From an uncultured Bacteroidota bacterium (GTDB taxonomy: Bacteria > Bacteroidota > Bacteroidia > Chitinophagales > LD1): 37,782 nt of DNA. The stretch spans positions 1 through 37,782 of the forward strand of contig CAISWS010000097.1 in the NCBI GenBank assembly GCA_903889265.1, read 5' to 3'. Under the pieces are notes generated by a model. That model was given only the letters and a program-made list of their open reading frames with translations, was not told the DNA's origin and searched no databases. Both the position numbers and the translations under genes were made by a program. Positions 1-8,276 of the stretch are shown here, one piece after another (within the stretch, counting starts at the first letter, position 1; each line of letters begins with the position of its first letter).

Positions 1-228
1 CCTTTTTACAATCATCCAATTTACAATCTTAAAGTTCATTTTTTATAGCCTGAAAATCAATATCATAAGCAGATCATAAAAATCATAATAAATCAGCGTT
101 CTATTTTTACCGGACACTAATAACAAGATTTAAGAATCAAGATTGAATTAGGACTTGATTGTAGAAGGAAGAGCAAGGAATTAATACTGAACTCTGGTTT
201 TTAAATCAAAAATCATAATTCATAAATC
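1..228. other. AT-rich intergenic stretch, no gene seen
   Basis: This AT-rich stretch at the window edge, downstream of nadK, has no convincing reading frame. It contains runs of the kind 'aaatcataataaatcagcgt', which resemble the degenerate AATC/ATAA-rich dispersed sequences common between Bacteroidota genes. A similar texture recurs at about 23480-23550. I see no clear terminator for nadK. Confidence 0.4.
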
Positions 229-1101
229 CTAATTCCTTTGATCCATCCCCCAGCTTAATTTGCTCTTCAGGGCCGAAAGAAAACTTTGGTCGGTCAGCTG
301 AACGATATTAGCACAGAAAGGCGCCTTTTTAACCGCCAGCTGAAACGACGAATCTATCGACTTAAACCGCGAATCAAGCGTACAAAGGAAACTATCGCCG
401 CGCCCGGTTACTTCAAACGAAAGCACCACCTCATCACTCACCACCATAGGCCTTACATTCAGGTTATGCGGTGCAATTGGCGTAATGGCAAAATTACCCG
501 AGGTAGGGTAAAGTATCGGCCCCCCGCAACTAAGCGAATATCCGGTCGAGCCTGTGGGCGTGGTAACAATCAACCCGTCAGCCCAGTAAGTATTCAGCAG
601 CTCACCGTTCAGGTAGGCGTTAACAGTTATCATACTAGACTGGTCCTTGCGCTGTATCGTCATATCATTCAGCGCAAAACTATCATCAAACAAAGGCTTG
701 TTACATTGCAATTCAATCAGGGTGCGCTTGTCAATCATATATTGCCCGCGTTCAATAGCATCAACCGCCTCATAAATTTTATCCTTTCCCAGGCTCGCCA
801 AAAAACCCAGTCTGCCAAAATTGATACCAAAAATGGGAATTTGCGATTCCTTCACCATCACCACCGAGTCCAGGATAGTTCCATCACCGCCTATACTTAA
901 AACCATCTCAGTATGGTTCTTAACCTCTTTAAAGTGCTCAAAAACCTCAGGTACCCGGTCAAACTTTACATCGTTGCCCATAGCTTCCATAAAGTTTTTC
1001 TCAATCACATATTTCAAACCCTTTTTGTCAAGCAGGTGAAACATTTCCTGCATCAGGATAGCGTTGGAAGGAGTAAATGTTTTTCCGAATATAACAAGCA
1101 T
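229..1101 (-). CDS. nadK: NAD kinase
   Basis: ATP-dependent NAD kinase, which makes NADP from NAD in the cytoplasm. The 290-residue length is normal for bacterial NadK. Diagnostic motifs are present: GGDGT at residues 71-75 (phosphate-binding loop, with the catalytic Asp), the NxxxGxLGFL-type segment near 94-101, the Asn-Asp pair at 145-146, and the glycine-rich TPTGSTGYSLSCGG block at 181-194. The start is an ATG at 1099-1101, immediately before the open frame begins. The next gene upstream on the same strand is more than 540 nt away, so it is probably transcribed alone. The family assignment is secure. Confidence 0.96.
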   Translation of the reverse strand: MLVIFGKTFTPSNAILMQEMFHLLDKKGLKYVIEKNFMEAMGNDVKFDRVPEVFEHFKEVKNHTEMVLSIGGDGTILDSVVMVKESQIPIFGINFGRLGFLASLGKDKIYEAVDAIERGQYMIDKRTLIELQCNKPLFDDSFALNDMTIQRKDQSSMITVNAYLNGELLNTYWADGLIVTTPTGSTGYSLSCGGPILYPTSGNFAITPIAPHNLNVRPMVVSDEVVLSFEVTGRGDSFLCTLDSRFKSIDSSFQLAVKKAPFCANIVQLTDQSFLSALKSKLSWGMDQRN

Positions 1102-1643
1102 GTAAAAAATTAAGCCGCTAAGATAACCTTTACAAACAGTTCAATCACCAGGATTTTTCCGCACGAAGCAACTTTTCGGGGCGGTTATTAAAACCTACTG
1201 ACGATAGCAGGAAGAGATGCCCTGTATTTTGTATTTCCTTCCGGAATCTAAGCAATTTCCGTAAAGAAAATGATTCATGCGCTGCCCAAAGGAAAAAAAC
1301 GCTGTTTGAGATCAACCGAATGTTTGCTAAAAGCGCTTATCGCCGAACAGCCAGCTAAATGGGGTGCCGGTGCATCGAGTTCGTTTATTTCCCTGCGTGG
1401 AGAAGCATTTTTAGGAAATTGCTTAGCAGCCTTGATCTTTTTTGTTACTTTTTTGTGTCAAGACAAAAAAGTAAAAGCTTGAAAAATCAACTAAAAGGCA
1501 TTTATAAATAGCATTTACTATTTGGCTAATATCATACTTGTTATTCTTAGCGGAGTTTAACAAAATGGCACATTCAATCCGGTTTTTCTTAGTTCCCCGT
1601 ATTCCCCTCCGTGGCCTCCGTGCGAAATTTTTTTGTAATCTTC
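1102..1643. other. Long intergenic region with a perfect hairpin, no gene seen
   Basis: This 542-nt gap lies between the DUF5686 gene (stop at 1644) and nadK (start at 1101). A 70-codon frame at 1270-1482 has no family resemblance, and its end runs through a perfect inverted repeat, so I do not call it. The gap contains that hairpin (1445-1474) and a 'CTCCGTGGCCTCCGTGCGAAA' type sequence at 1610-1628. The core of the latter (CTCCGTGCGAAA) recurs at 16930-16942 next to the tryptophan dioxygenase gene, which suggests a dispersed intergenic repeat. Confidence 0.5.
1445..1474. repeat. Perfect 12-bp inverted repeat (hairpin)
   Basis: The arms TTACTTTTTTGT (1445-1456) and ACAAAAAAGTAA (1463-1474) are perfect reverse complements around the 6-nt loop GTCAAG. 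The hairpin is A/T-rich and symmetric, so it could act in either direction. It may end the DUF5686 transcript or be one copy of a dispersed Bacteroidota intergenic hairpin. Confidence 0.6.
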
Positions 1644-4178
1644 TCAGAACCCCGGCTGCAAAGCAAACTTCACCCCAAAGTCCGGCCCGCCGGTGTGGCG
1701 GTAACTAACACGCCATAAAAAATCAACCCTAAACAGGTATGCTATATTTTCAATCCCCACGCCAGCCTCGGCATACGGATATTTACTGGGTGCACCAAGT
1801 TGGGTTGGCACCAAAAGTATATCTGCATTTTTCTGGCTAAAAGTACCATACAGGCTCTTTATAAAAACTACCTCACGCAGTTTCAGCTTACTAACCCCGG
1901 GTATTTTATCCAAAAAAAAGCCATCAAAATGATGCTCCACCCATAACGAAATATACTGGTCTGTTATAAACTCAAACTCGTTAAGCAGGTTATAATTGAA
2001 TTTATCTAAAAGTATACCCAGGTTGCCTTGGGCAAAATAACAGGCCGTATACGGTGCCTGCCCCAATATTTTTGCCGCTTTAAAATTTAAAAACGTATGC
2101 CCCGCAGGCGAAGAAATACGCTGTTTAAGCGTAAACTGAAGGTTATGGTAATTAAAAAAATTATTCTGCATATCAACCAGCCCGGCAGTATAACGAAATA
2201 AAATTACCGGGTACTTGGTGTTTTGAAAAAACCGGAAAAAAGTAGAAGCAAAATACTGGTCGTTATACGAGTAACGGTTATCCATCGTAAACTCAGTTAC
2301 ATTAAACCTGGGCACCGGTATGGCAACACCCTTATCCAAACGGGTAAAATTGAATATACCCGGTATATCATAATATGTTTTCTGATTGAAGGTTTCAATC
2401 GTACTATAATCCTTTACCCATTCCTTCTCGTAAGCAATTCTGAATTCCGCGGTCCGTATTATTTTTGTAAGCACAGTGCCCGAAATCAGCGTAACTACAT
2501 TATCAAAGGATAAAAGGGTCTGGTCTTCATCCTGCCCGGGTACCCGAAGGTCATACCGGTACATGGCCTCCAGCGATTGCCACCGGTCATTTTTTCTTGG
2601 CAGGTTAAAGCGGGTAAGCGCCATATATTGCAGCTTATGGTCGCCAAGGCCATAGGCAGCGTATCCGGTAAAATAAAACTTATGCAAAAAGTTATTGGCC
2701 GGTGTACCCAGGTGCTGAAAACGAACATTTGTTTCAAAGCCAAACCGCAAACGCCAGCCCTCCACGTTATTAAAGCTTACAAAATTTAATACCCGGCCAA
2801 TGCTAATAGGGCCGGCATCGGCATAAGCGGCGGTAAACCATCGGCCAAACCATTCATAAGTTTTCCAGGCTTTTACAAAATGCAGCGTATCAGAAATATG
2901 CAAAGCTTCCTTTTCCTGCCGGGTCAAAGCTTCAAACCGGCTGCTATCCCACCATGCACGGCTGCGGTTGCGGGCGCTGTCCATAACTATTTTGTCCTCG
3001 GGCCCTTTCAAACTATCCGGAAAAATAATATCCGTTTCAATGTTTTTACGGCTGTAAATCTTGGTTACCAGCAATGCTGTGGCAGTTTTCTTTTTCAGCA
3101 GAGAACCAACCGTATGCAGCTCTTCGCGCACCATAAACCAGTATTTGCCATTCACCAGTTTAAAATCCTGCTTAACTGTATAATCATTTACAAAATTCAG
3201 GTTGGCCTTTTCATTCGGCTTAAAAACAAACGACCGGATAGCCCACGTAGCAGAATCTATCCAGGCATAACCCTTTAAAGCAACATCTTCTTTTACCTTA
3301 CCCACAAAATGCAGCTTATACGAGGTGCGCCCGTCTATTTGCGCAGTATCGGTTAAATAGTAGAAGTAAGTATTAAGCCCCGAAGGCGCAAAAGGCGACA
3401 GAAACGAATGGGCTGCTATAATATAAAGGTTCTCGTACGCGTTAATCTCGGCAAAATGATAATTGGCAAGGTTGGCAATACTTACATTGTCAATACCACT
3501 CAGCATTTCAGCACGAACAATTTTTTTTGTCTGATGCGGGCTTTTGCGGTAATACACCTGGCTCAGGGTTTCCTTTACTATGCCGGGTATAAATACATTC
3601 CCCTCATCGGTAGTGTCAATATTTTTAAATACAAATTTGAAGGGCTTAAAAAGAAAGAAGTTGATAAGCTTCTCTTTGGGATTTAATAACGCAATCTGAA
3701 ATTTCTCATAACTGTCAAATTTGTAGCTGTTAATGCTCTCGTTGCGGTTAAGCCCTTTGTTTTTTACCACCTGGTGAAACACATAATTGGCCGTGGTATC
3801 AATCACCCTCTTTTGATGCTTGCCTGCCTTTACGGTTATTTCAGTAAGCTTTAATGTTTCCGAACCCATTTCAATATTCAGGTTCTGGCTTTTGCCCCGC
3901 TTAATAGCTATAGTTCTGGTACGATAGCCTACCGATGAAAATGAGATGGAATCAACTCTGTCAACAGTCCGTATCAAAAACTGGCCTTTCGGATCGGTTT
4001 GTTCAGTTTTAAGCGAGCCTGTAAGCCGTATGTTGCAATAAGGTATCGGTTCTTTGCTCAACGCGTCTATAACCTTCCCTAAAATTTCGGTGGGCTGAGG
4101 TAACCCGGGGGCCTGTGCCGAAATTTTGAAAAAAATGAAAATACTTAACCCAATAACAACAAACAGTCTTCTCCGCAT
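1644..4178 (-). CDS. DUF5686 outer-membrane protein with carboxypeptidase-like regulatory domain
   Basis: Large outer-membrane protein of the Bacteroidota-specific DUF5686 family, about 844 residues. It opens with a clear signal peptide (MRRRLFVVIGLSIFIFF, cleavage after ...KISA). A carboxypeptidase-D regulatory-like beta sandwich follows (about residues 30-115; it begins ILGKVIDALSKEPIPYCNIR and includes DPKGQFLI), then a long region rich in alternating aromatic strands. The C-terminal residue is Phe (LQPGF), typical of beta-barrel outer-membrane proteins. A frame four codons longer would begin with TTG; I prefer the ATG at 4176-4178, which starts directly at the positively charged signal peptide. 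Members often carry the regulatory domain, and their molecular function is poorly known. Confidence 0.88.
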   Translation of the reverse strand: MRRRLFVVIGLSIFIFFKISAQAPGLPQPTEILGKVIDALSKEPIPYCNIRLTGSLKTEQTDPKGQFLIRTVDRVDSISFSSVGYRTRTIAIKRGKSQNLNIEMGSETLKLTEITVKAGKHQKRVIDTTANYVFHQVVKNKGLNRNESINSYKFDSYEKFQIALLNPKEKLINFFLFKPFKFVFKNIDTTDEGNVFIPGIVKETLSQVYYRKSPHQTKKIVRAEMLSGIDNVSIANLANYHFAEINAYENLYIIAAHSFLSPFAPSGLNTYFYYLTDTAQIDGRTSYKLHFVGKVKEDVALKGYAWIDSATWAIRSFVFKPNEKANLNFVNDYTVKQDFKLVNGKYWFMVREELHTVGSLLKKKTATALLVTKIYSRKNIETDIIFPDSLKGPEDKIVMDSARNRSRAWWDSSRFEALTRQEKEALHISDTLHFVKAWKTYEWFGRWFTAAYADAGPISIGRVLNFVSFNNVEGWRLRFGFETNVRFQHLGTPANNFLHKFYFTGYAAYGLGDHKLQYMALTRFNLPRKNDRWQSLEAMYRYDLRVPGQDEDQTLLSFDNVVTLISGTVLTKIIRTAEFRIAYEKEWVKDYSTIETFNQKTYYDIPGIFNFTRLDKGVAIPVPRFNVTEFTMDNRYSYNDQYFASTFFRFFQNTKYPVILFRYTAGLVDMQNNFFNYHNLQFTLKQRISSPAGHTFLNFKAAKILGQAPYTACYFAQGNLGILLDKFNYNLLNEFEFITDQYISLWVEHHFDGFFLDKIPGVSKLKLREVVFIKSLYGTFSQKNADILLVPTQLGAPSKYPYAEAGVGIENIAYLFRVDFLWRVSYRHTGGPDFGVKFALQPGF

Positions 4179-4198
4179 ATAACTAATCAAGACGGCGT

Positions 4199-4206
4199 CA
4201 AAAATA
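4199..4206 (-). promoter_or_regulatory. Possible -7 element for the DUF5686 gene
   Basis: Read on the minus strand, TATTTTTG fits the Bacteroidota primary-sigma -7 element TAnnTTTG and lies about 20 nt before the ATG at 4178. I do not see a good TTG/TTTG -33 element at 19-21 nt spacing, so the call is tentative. Confidence 0.3.
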
Positions 4207-4267
4207 GAATATTTGAACTACTGCCGGATGAAGCCCATTTTAAGATTATAAAACAAACGCCGGCATC

Positions 4268-4400
4268 TTGCTTACATTATCCGGGCGTACCCCTCGCAAA
4301 GCCTCGGGTCGTGCTATCCGCTGCAACTCCTCGCTCACAAAGCATCGCTGCGGGGTTTCCGCTTCTATCACTCACGCGAACAACCACCGTCTCGGACGGT
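4268..4400. repeat. GC-rich dispersed intergenic repeat (probable)
   Basis: The 344-nt gap between the CBS gene (start 5185, stop 4523) and the DUF5686 gene (start 4178) has no credible gene. Its centre is a GC-rich block with segments such as CCTCGGGTCGTGCTATCCGC, CAACTCCTCGCTC and GCGGGGTTTCCGCTTC. This block resembles a repeat I recall seeing between genes in many Bacteroidota genomes, where it is often miscalled as a short hypothetical protein. Its composition differs sharply from the AT-rich flanks. The boundaries are approximate. Confidence 0.45.
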
Positions 4401-4522
4401 GTCACTTTTTTTAAACTAATTAATTATCAATGTATCAAAAGGGTTCCGCCGCAGTTGGGGAAACAGCTTTCAGGCACTCCATTGCAAAAGGGAGATGTCG
4501 CCAAACCGAGGGTTAAAGTTGT

Positions 4523-5185
4523 TTAAACGTTCAAATACCGCATCAAACCATCATAACGGTCCCTCAGTTCTTCAGTGTACTCAGCATCATTGTAAATCGC
4601 TTTCACCTCATAATCAAAGCGTTCAAAGGCGGCAACTATAGGCGATACCTCTGTGGTATTCAGTTTAAGTGTAATTTCCATAATCCCTTCCTGGTGCCTC
4701 AGGTTTGTATAAAAACAAAGTACATTGGCATTATTTTCTTCTACTATCCGGGCAACTTCCGATAACGAATAGTCCGCCTGGGCAGTTTCAAGCTCAATAA
4801 TGGCCCCGGCATCCTTAACCGAGTTCAATATGGCAAAACCCCGTAAACAACTTTCAGCCGAAATAAGCCCTATAAATTCAAAGTCTTCATCCACTACAGG
4901 CACAACCCTTACATTAAAATCAAGCGCAGCCTTCATTACATCAAAAATATGGGCAGTATCCCTTACAAAAGGTTTGCGCACCGGCAGTTGAAAACTTTTT
5001 ATAGTATGGCTAAGGTGCTTTTGGTGCAGTATCTCATCCAGCGTAACCAGGCCCATGTATTTATTCCCATCCAATACCGGTAGCTGGCTTACGTTGTACT
5101 CCTGCATGGTTATAAGCGCAAGCTCGCCGCTGTCTTCCATATGAAGAGGCGGTATCGAATCAGAAATCAGTCCTGGTGCTATCAT
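4523..5185 (-). CDS. Tandem CBS-domain protein with ACT-like C-terminus
   Basis: Small cytoplasmic regulatory protein of 220 residues. Two CBS repeats are visible, one at about residues 5-55 (ALITMQEYNVSQLPVLDGNKYMGLVTLDEI) and one at about 65-118 (AALDFNVRVVPVVDEDFEFIGLIS). The C-terminal half (about 127-205) has an ACT-like pattern (GAIIELETAQADYSLSEVARIVEENNANVL...). CBS pairs usually sense adenine nucleotides, and CBS-ACT proteins resemble AcuB-like regulators; the ligand here is unknown. It lies downstream of the alpha/beta hydrolase on the same strand, 117 nt away. A 16-bp palindrome sits in that gap. Confidence 0.85.
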   Translation of the reverse strand: MIAPGLISDSIPPLHMEDSGELALITMQEYNVSQLPVLDGNKYMGLVTLDEILHQKHLSHTIKSFQLPVRKPFVRDTAHIFDVMKAALDFNVRVVPVVDEDFEFIGLISAESCLRGFAILNSVKDAGAIIELETAQADYSLSEVARIVEENNANVLCFYTNLRHQEGIMEITLKLNTTEVSPIVAAFERFDYEVKAIYNDAEYTEELRDRYDGLMRYLNV

Positions 5186-5261
5186 CGTTTCGCTATTATT
5201 TATATAGACGAAGAAAAAACAAAAAGGTTAATCATTACGCTGTTAATTGTTAGTAATATCG

Positions 5262-5277
5262 TATGACTTTTGTCATA
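5262..5277. promoter_or_regulatory. Palindrome upstream of the CBS gene
   Basis: TATGAC-TTTT-GTCATA is a perfect 6-bp dyad around 4 nt, 77-92 nt upstream of the CBS-gene ATG and 25 nt past the stop of the hydrolase gene. It has no T-tract on either strand, which argues against a terminator. An operator is possible, but nothing identifies the regulator. Confidence 0.3.
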
Positions 5278-5302
5278 ACAAACAATTCAAACAAACCTTT
5301 AA

Positions 5303-6058
5303 TCACTTCTTCAAAAACCGCTCGAGTATCGTATTAAACTCCTCAGGCTTCTCCATCATGGGGGCATGCCCGCAATGCTCAATAATATTCAATTCCGAAT
5401 GGGGCAAAAGCTTATGAAACTCCTCGCCTACAAAAGCCGGGGTAATACTATCCTCTTTTCCCCATATCAGGCATACCGAAGTCTGCATCTTTACAATTTC
5501 CTCACGTAGGTTATGCCGCAGTGCCGATTTAGCCATAACAACCATGCGTATAGCTTTGTTGCGGTCATTTACTATATCAAACACTTCATCAACCAACTCT
5601 TTGGTAGCAAATTTGGGGTCACCAAAAGTGGCTTCAGTTTTTTTCTTTACGTATTCATAGTCACTCTTGCGCGGATAAGTATCACCCAGCGAGTTTTCAA
5701 ACAAACCTGAACTGCCGGTCAGCGTCAGTGTTTTTACCCTTTCGGGGTGTGCCAACGTATATATCTGCGCAATATGCCCACCCAGAGAGTTTCCTATTAA
5801 ATGCACTTTATCGTACTTCTTGTAGGCAATAAACTGTTCAATGTATTCTACCATGCCCGTTACGGTAGTATGTTCAAGCTCAAGGTCATACAAAGGCAAC
5901 AATGGAATAGATACAATATAGTTTGGCGAAAAATGTTCTATCAGGCTGGTAAAATTACTCAGTGCGCCAAACAGCCCATGCAGCAAAACAATAGTATCGC
6001 CTTTAGTTCCTACTTCACAATATTTAAACCGCTCTTCAATTTTAACAGGGAAGGACAT
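5303..6058 (-). CDS. Alpha/beta-fold hydrolase
   Basis: Hydrolase of the alpha/beta superfamily, 251 residues from the ATG at 6056-6058. It has the oxyanion-hole segment HGLFGA (27-32), the nucleophile elbow GNSLGG with Ser91, an acidic residue at Asp203 (IWGKEDSITP) and a catalytic His at 231 (EHCGHAPM). The spacing fits the C-C-bond hydrolase / 2-hydroxymuconate-semialdehyde-hydrolase-like branch, but the substrate cannot be told from sequence. The frame extends 34 codons further upstream to a GTG; that extension is cysteine-rich and unlike the family, so I reject it. The protein has no signal peptide and is probably cytoplasmic. Confidence 0.88.
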   Translation of the reverse strand: MSFPVKIEERFKYCEVGTKGDTIVLLHGLFGALSNFTSLIEHFSPNYIVSIPLLPLYDLELEHTTVTGMVEYIEQFIAYKKYDKVHLIGNSLGGHIAQIYTLAHPERVKTLTLTGSSGLFENSLGDTYPRKSDYEYVKKKTEATFGDPKFATKELVDEVFDIVNDRNKAIRMVVMAKSALRHNLREEIVKMQTSVCLIWGKEDSITPAFVGEEFHKLLPHSELNIIEHCGHAPMMEKPEEFNTILERFLKK

Positions 6059-6189
6059 GCACGCTGAATTGATACAAACCAAAAATAATTTTTTACCGGG
6101 AAAACAAAATTGCTTACGTGTTAAGTTATATGCACAACATATCCGGCCTGTAGTATGCACTAACCAGATTCAGCCCGCTTTTGTTTTAG

Positions 6190-6240
6190 CTTTCTCTTTT
6201 TTCAAAAAGAAGGGCGCCCCAATAAAATCGGGGCGGGATG
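6190..6240. repeat. Third, degenerate copy of the double-hairpin repeat
   Basis: The sequence CTTTCTCTTTTTTC...AAAAGAAGGG followed by GCCCC-aataaaatc-GGGGC and GGGATGAG parallels the elements at 23619 and 26425. The first stem is weaker, with two G-T pairs and one bulge, but the second stem is rebuilt from different bases. It lies between the stop of the amidotransferase gene (6250) and the hydrolase start (6058), in the opposite orientation to its upstream gene compared with the other two copies. Confidence 0.5.
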
Positions 6241-6249
6241 AGTCAGCCC

Positions 6250-6813
6250 CTAAATATTATCAAACCAGTTTTTTAAAATATGCAGCCCATCCGGCGTAAG
6301 TACTGATTCCGGGTGAAACTGTACACCTGCAATTTTTAATTCCGGATGCGCAATAGCCATTATTTCATTTTCGGTGGTGCGGGCAATTACCTTCAACGGC
6401 GTGCATTCAAGTTCATCCAAAATAAGCGAGTGGTACCTCATTACCTCTGTTTGCTGTAATATACCATCAAAAAGAAAATGCCCCGCGTGGGTAATAACTG
6501 AAGTTTTCCCGTGCATTGGCCTGGCCGCTTTAACAAGCTTGGCTCCAAAAAACTGTCCTATAGCCTGGTGCCCCAGGCAAATACCCAATATCGGTTTTGC
6601 TGTATAAAATCGCTCAATAAACTGCATGGTTACACCCGCATTTTCAGGCCTTTTAGGCCCCGGCGAAATTATAGCTGATGAAAAATCAAGCCGCGCTAAT
6701 TCATCCGCAGTCATCTCATCATTGCGCACAACTTTGCATTCCTCTCCCAACTGCAATACATAATCGCGCAGGTTGTAAGTAAAAGAATCGTAGTTGTCAA
6801 GCAGGAGAACCAT
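6250..6813 (-). CDS. pabA: Anthranilate / aminodeoxychorismate synthase glutaminase subunit
   Basis: Class I glutamine amidotransferase that supplies ammonia to chorismate-using enzymes for folate (PabA) or tryptophan (TrpG). At 187 residues it is full length. It opens with the family signature LLLDNYDSFTYNL and has the nucleophile loop GICLGHQ with Cys79, the RYHSL block (127-131), and the His-Glu pair of QFHPES (His167, Glu169). No TrpE/PabB partner lies in the window, so PabA and TrpG cannot be separated; many bacteria use one protein for both. The aspartic-protease gene lies 17 nt upstream on the same strand, which suggests cotranscription. Confidence 0.9.
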   Translation of the reverse strand: MVLLLDNYDSFTYNLRDYVLQLGEECKVVRNDEMTADELARLDFSSAIISPGPKRPENAGVTMQFIERFYTAKPILGICLGHQAIGQFFGAKLVKAARPMHGKTSVITHAGHFLFDGILQQTEVMRYHSLILDELECTPLKVIARTTENEIMAIAHPELKIAGVQFHPESVLTPDGLHILKNWFDNI

Positions 6814-6830
6814 ATAATAGGGACGGCAAA

Positions 6831-7217
6831 CTACCTCAACTCCTTTAGTATTAATTTAGAAACCTTCGGGTCTACTATAACAGTATCATGTTCAAAATCG
6901 AGTTTTATACGCCACTTCTGCAGCGTATTTACCCCAATAATCGCTTCTTCACTTAGTGCAGGAACTACCATAAACTCATCACTTAACCTGATATCGCCAT
7001 AATAAAAGTCGGCCCTTAGCGCTTCATTTATTTTTACATAATGGCCTTCGCTGGCGGTGGCTACTTCCATCGGATGCCTTAACGCTTTTGCCTCCTCTAT
7101 CTGTGCTGCAATATCAGGCCGCAGACAAGAAAACTTTGCCCCGCTATCAAATAAAGCGTAAACCATCTTTTCACCTATCAAGCCCTCAAAACGCAGGGGT
7201 ATTCTTATAATGCCCAT
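6831..7217 (-). CDS. Retropepsin-like aspartic protease domain protein
   Basis: Small 128-residue protein with one retroviral-type aspartic protease fold. The catalytic loop is LFDSGAKFSCL (Asp24-Ser25-Gly26), and the second conserved block EAIIGVNTLQKWRIKLD (about 91-107) matches the flap/ILG-D region of retropepsin-like proteins. A single copy per chain means it should work as a homodimer. There is no signal peptide or membrane segment, so it is probably cytoplasmic. It precedes the amidotransferase gene by 17 nt. DSG replaces the commoner DTG; both occur in the superfamily. Substrate unknown. Confidence 0.75.
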   Translation of the reverse strand: MGIIRIPLRFEGLIGEKMVYALFDSGAKFSCLRPDIAAQIEEAKALRHPMEVATASEGHYVKINEALRADFYYGDIRLSDEFMVVPALSEEAIIGVNTLQKWRIKLDFEHDTVIVDPKVSKLILKELR

Positions 7218-7316
7218 TGATTATTTTTTATAAAGATAGTTTATTTTCAGGCTTAGTATAGCCGCAAAAGACATAAGCAAACCGGCAAATATAACCTATA
7301 TATCCTCTGAGAACCT

Positions 7317-7465
7317 GTTTAAAACTAAAGAAAAGAAATACAGGTTAACACTAAGCACACAAAGTTTAGTACAAAGACCACAAAGAGTATATTTTTTGTG
7401 GTCTTTGTACTGGCATTTCTCTTTGTGCCCTTTGTGTTAGATTGCATTTGGATTTAGTTTTAAAC
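7317..7465. repeat. Palindromic TIR element, copy 1 (149 bp)
   Basis: The element begins GTTTAAAACTAAA (7317-7329) and ends with its exact reverse complement TTTAGTTTTAAAC (7453-7465). Inside are further complementary blocks, for example GTACAAAGACCACAAA against TTTGTGGTCTTTGTAC and CACAAAG against CTTTGTG, so the whole unit can fold into one long hairpin. It ends 35 nt from the stop codon of the minus-strand cvpA gene. Related copies are at 18117-18261 and 19677-19822. It has no coding capacity. Confidence 0.8.
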
Positions 7466-7500
7466 AACTTCTAGGAGACCTGGTCCGGCTGAATTCCGGA

Positions 7501-8031
7501 CTATTTACCCAAATGCGTTCCAAACAATTCGTCAAACTTCTCAAAAGTATCGCGGAACATAGGTATCACTTTACCCGATGCTTCCACCACTTTCGGCGCC
7601 AGGTTTCCTATATAAGGGTAGATATGCGAAGTTTCTTTCTGATGTACCGGAAAAACATCCAGCCTGTTCAAAAACCAGATAAACACGCACAAAACATACA
7701 AACCCACCAGCGAGTGTATCACTCCGCCCAGCACCTGGTTAGGCAGGTTCAGCGAAAACGATTTCAATATCTGCTCAAGGCCCCAGGCCACAAAACGCAT
7801 CAGAAAAAGCACAAATAAAAAAACCAGCAGAAACGATACAATGGCCAGTACTTTCGGGCTTAAATGCACAAAACCATGCAACAGGTTTACCACCAGGTAC
7901 GAAAACTTTAAAGCCGCTATGATACCCAAAAACCAACCCAACAGCGAAAAGATAGAGTAAATAACCCCGTTCTTAAAACCCTGGTAAAAACCCAGCCCAA
8001 TAAATATCAAAAACAGAATATCAAAAACCAT
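7501..8031 (-). CDS. cvpA: CvpA family membrane protein
   Basis: Inner-membrane protein of 176 residues with four hydrophobic segments (about 4-22, 26-47, 60-80 and 103-122) and the CvpA-type start FDILFLIFIGLGFYQGFKNG followed by a GW-x-LG motif. CvpA was first linked to colicin V production. In most bacteria it is a conserved envelope protein of uncertain role, associated with purF in proteobacteria, which is not the case here. A GTG two codons upstream is possible; I use the ATG at 8029-8031. Copy 1 of the palindromic element follows the stop codon and may shape the transcript end. Confidence 0.85.
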   Translation of the reverse strand: MVFDILFLIFIGLGFYQGFKNGVIYSIFSLLGWFLGIIAALKFSYLVVNLLHGFVHLSPKVLAIVSFLLVFLFVLFLMRFVAWGLEQILKSFSLNLPNQVLGGVIHSLVGLYVLCVFIWFLNRLDVFPVHQKETSHIYPYIGNLAPKVVEASGKVIPMFRDTFEKFDELFGTHLGK

Positions 8032-8160
8032 ATACACCTTAATTTTAGCACTTGTCGTTCTGTCAAAAGGAGGAATTTTAAATTAAATTTCCTCTAAATT
8101 TATATGTATGGGGGCAGATAACAAATTGTCGCTACATGGTAAGTTTCGGTAAGCGGGTAT

Positions 8161-8187
8161 GCCAAACCGTGCACCCCGTGGTTTGGC
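8161..8187. repeat. 8-bp inverted repeat between yqeY and cvpA
   Basis: GCCAAACC (8161-8168) and GGTTTGGC (8180-8187) pair around an 11-nt loop. No T-tract follows on either strand. The segment is more GC-rich than its surroundings and may be part of a dispersed repeat running to about 8220. It lies in the 245-nt gap between the yqeY stop and the cvpA start. Confidence 0.4.
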
Positions 8188-8276
8188 GTCCCCGACAACC
8201 ACTTGTATGTGAAACCACCATTTGATATAAACCCCCGACTGCTTAAAATGCCCTTCTTAGCTCACAACAAATTTCT

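Noticed and set aside
286-900. Long plus-strand open frame (204 codons) opposite nadK
   Set aside because: It lies entirely inside the well-supported NAD kinase gene, has a basic low-complexity composition and no recognisable domain. It is an antisense shadow.
1270-1482. 70-codon plus-strand frame in the nadK / DUF5686 gap
   Set aside because: The C-terminal part is a reading of the perfect hairpin at 1445-1474, and the rest has no family features or good start context.
4311-4526. 71-codon plus-strand frame before the CBS gene
   Set aside because: It is a translation of the GC-rich dispersed repeat, a type often miscalled as a protein.
7317-7465. Possible CRISPR-like or tandem repeat
   Set aside because: The internal similarity is inverted (hairpin), not direct repeats with spacers, and no cas genes are present.
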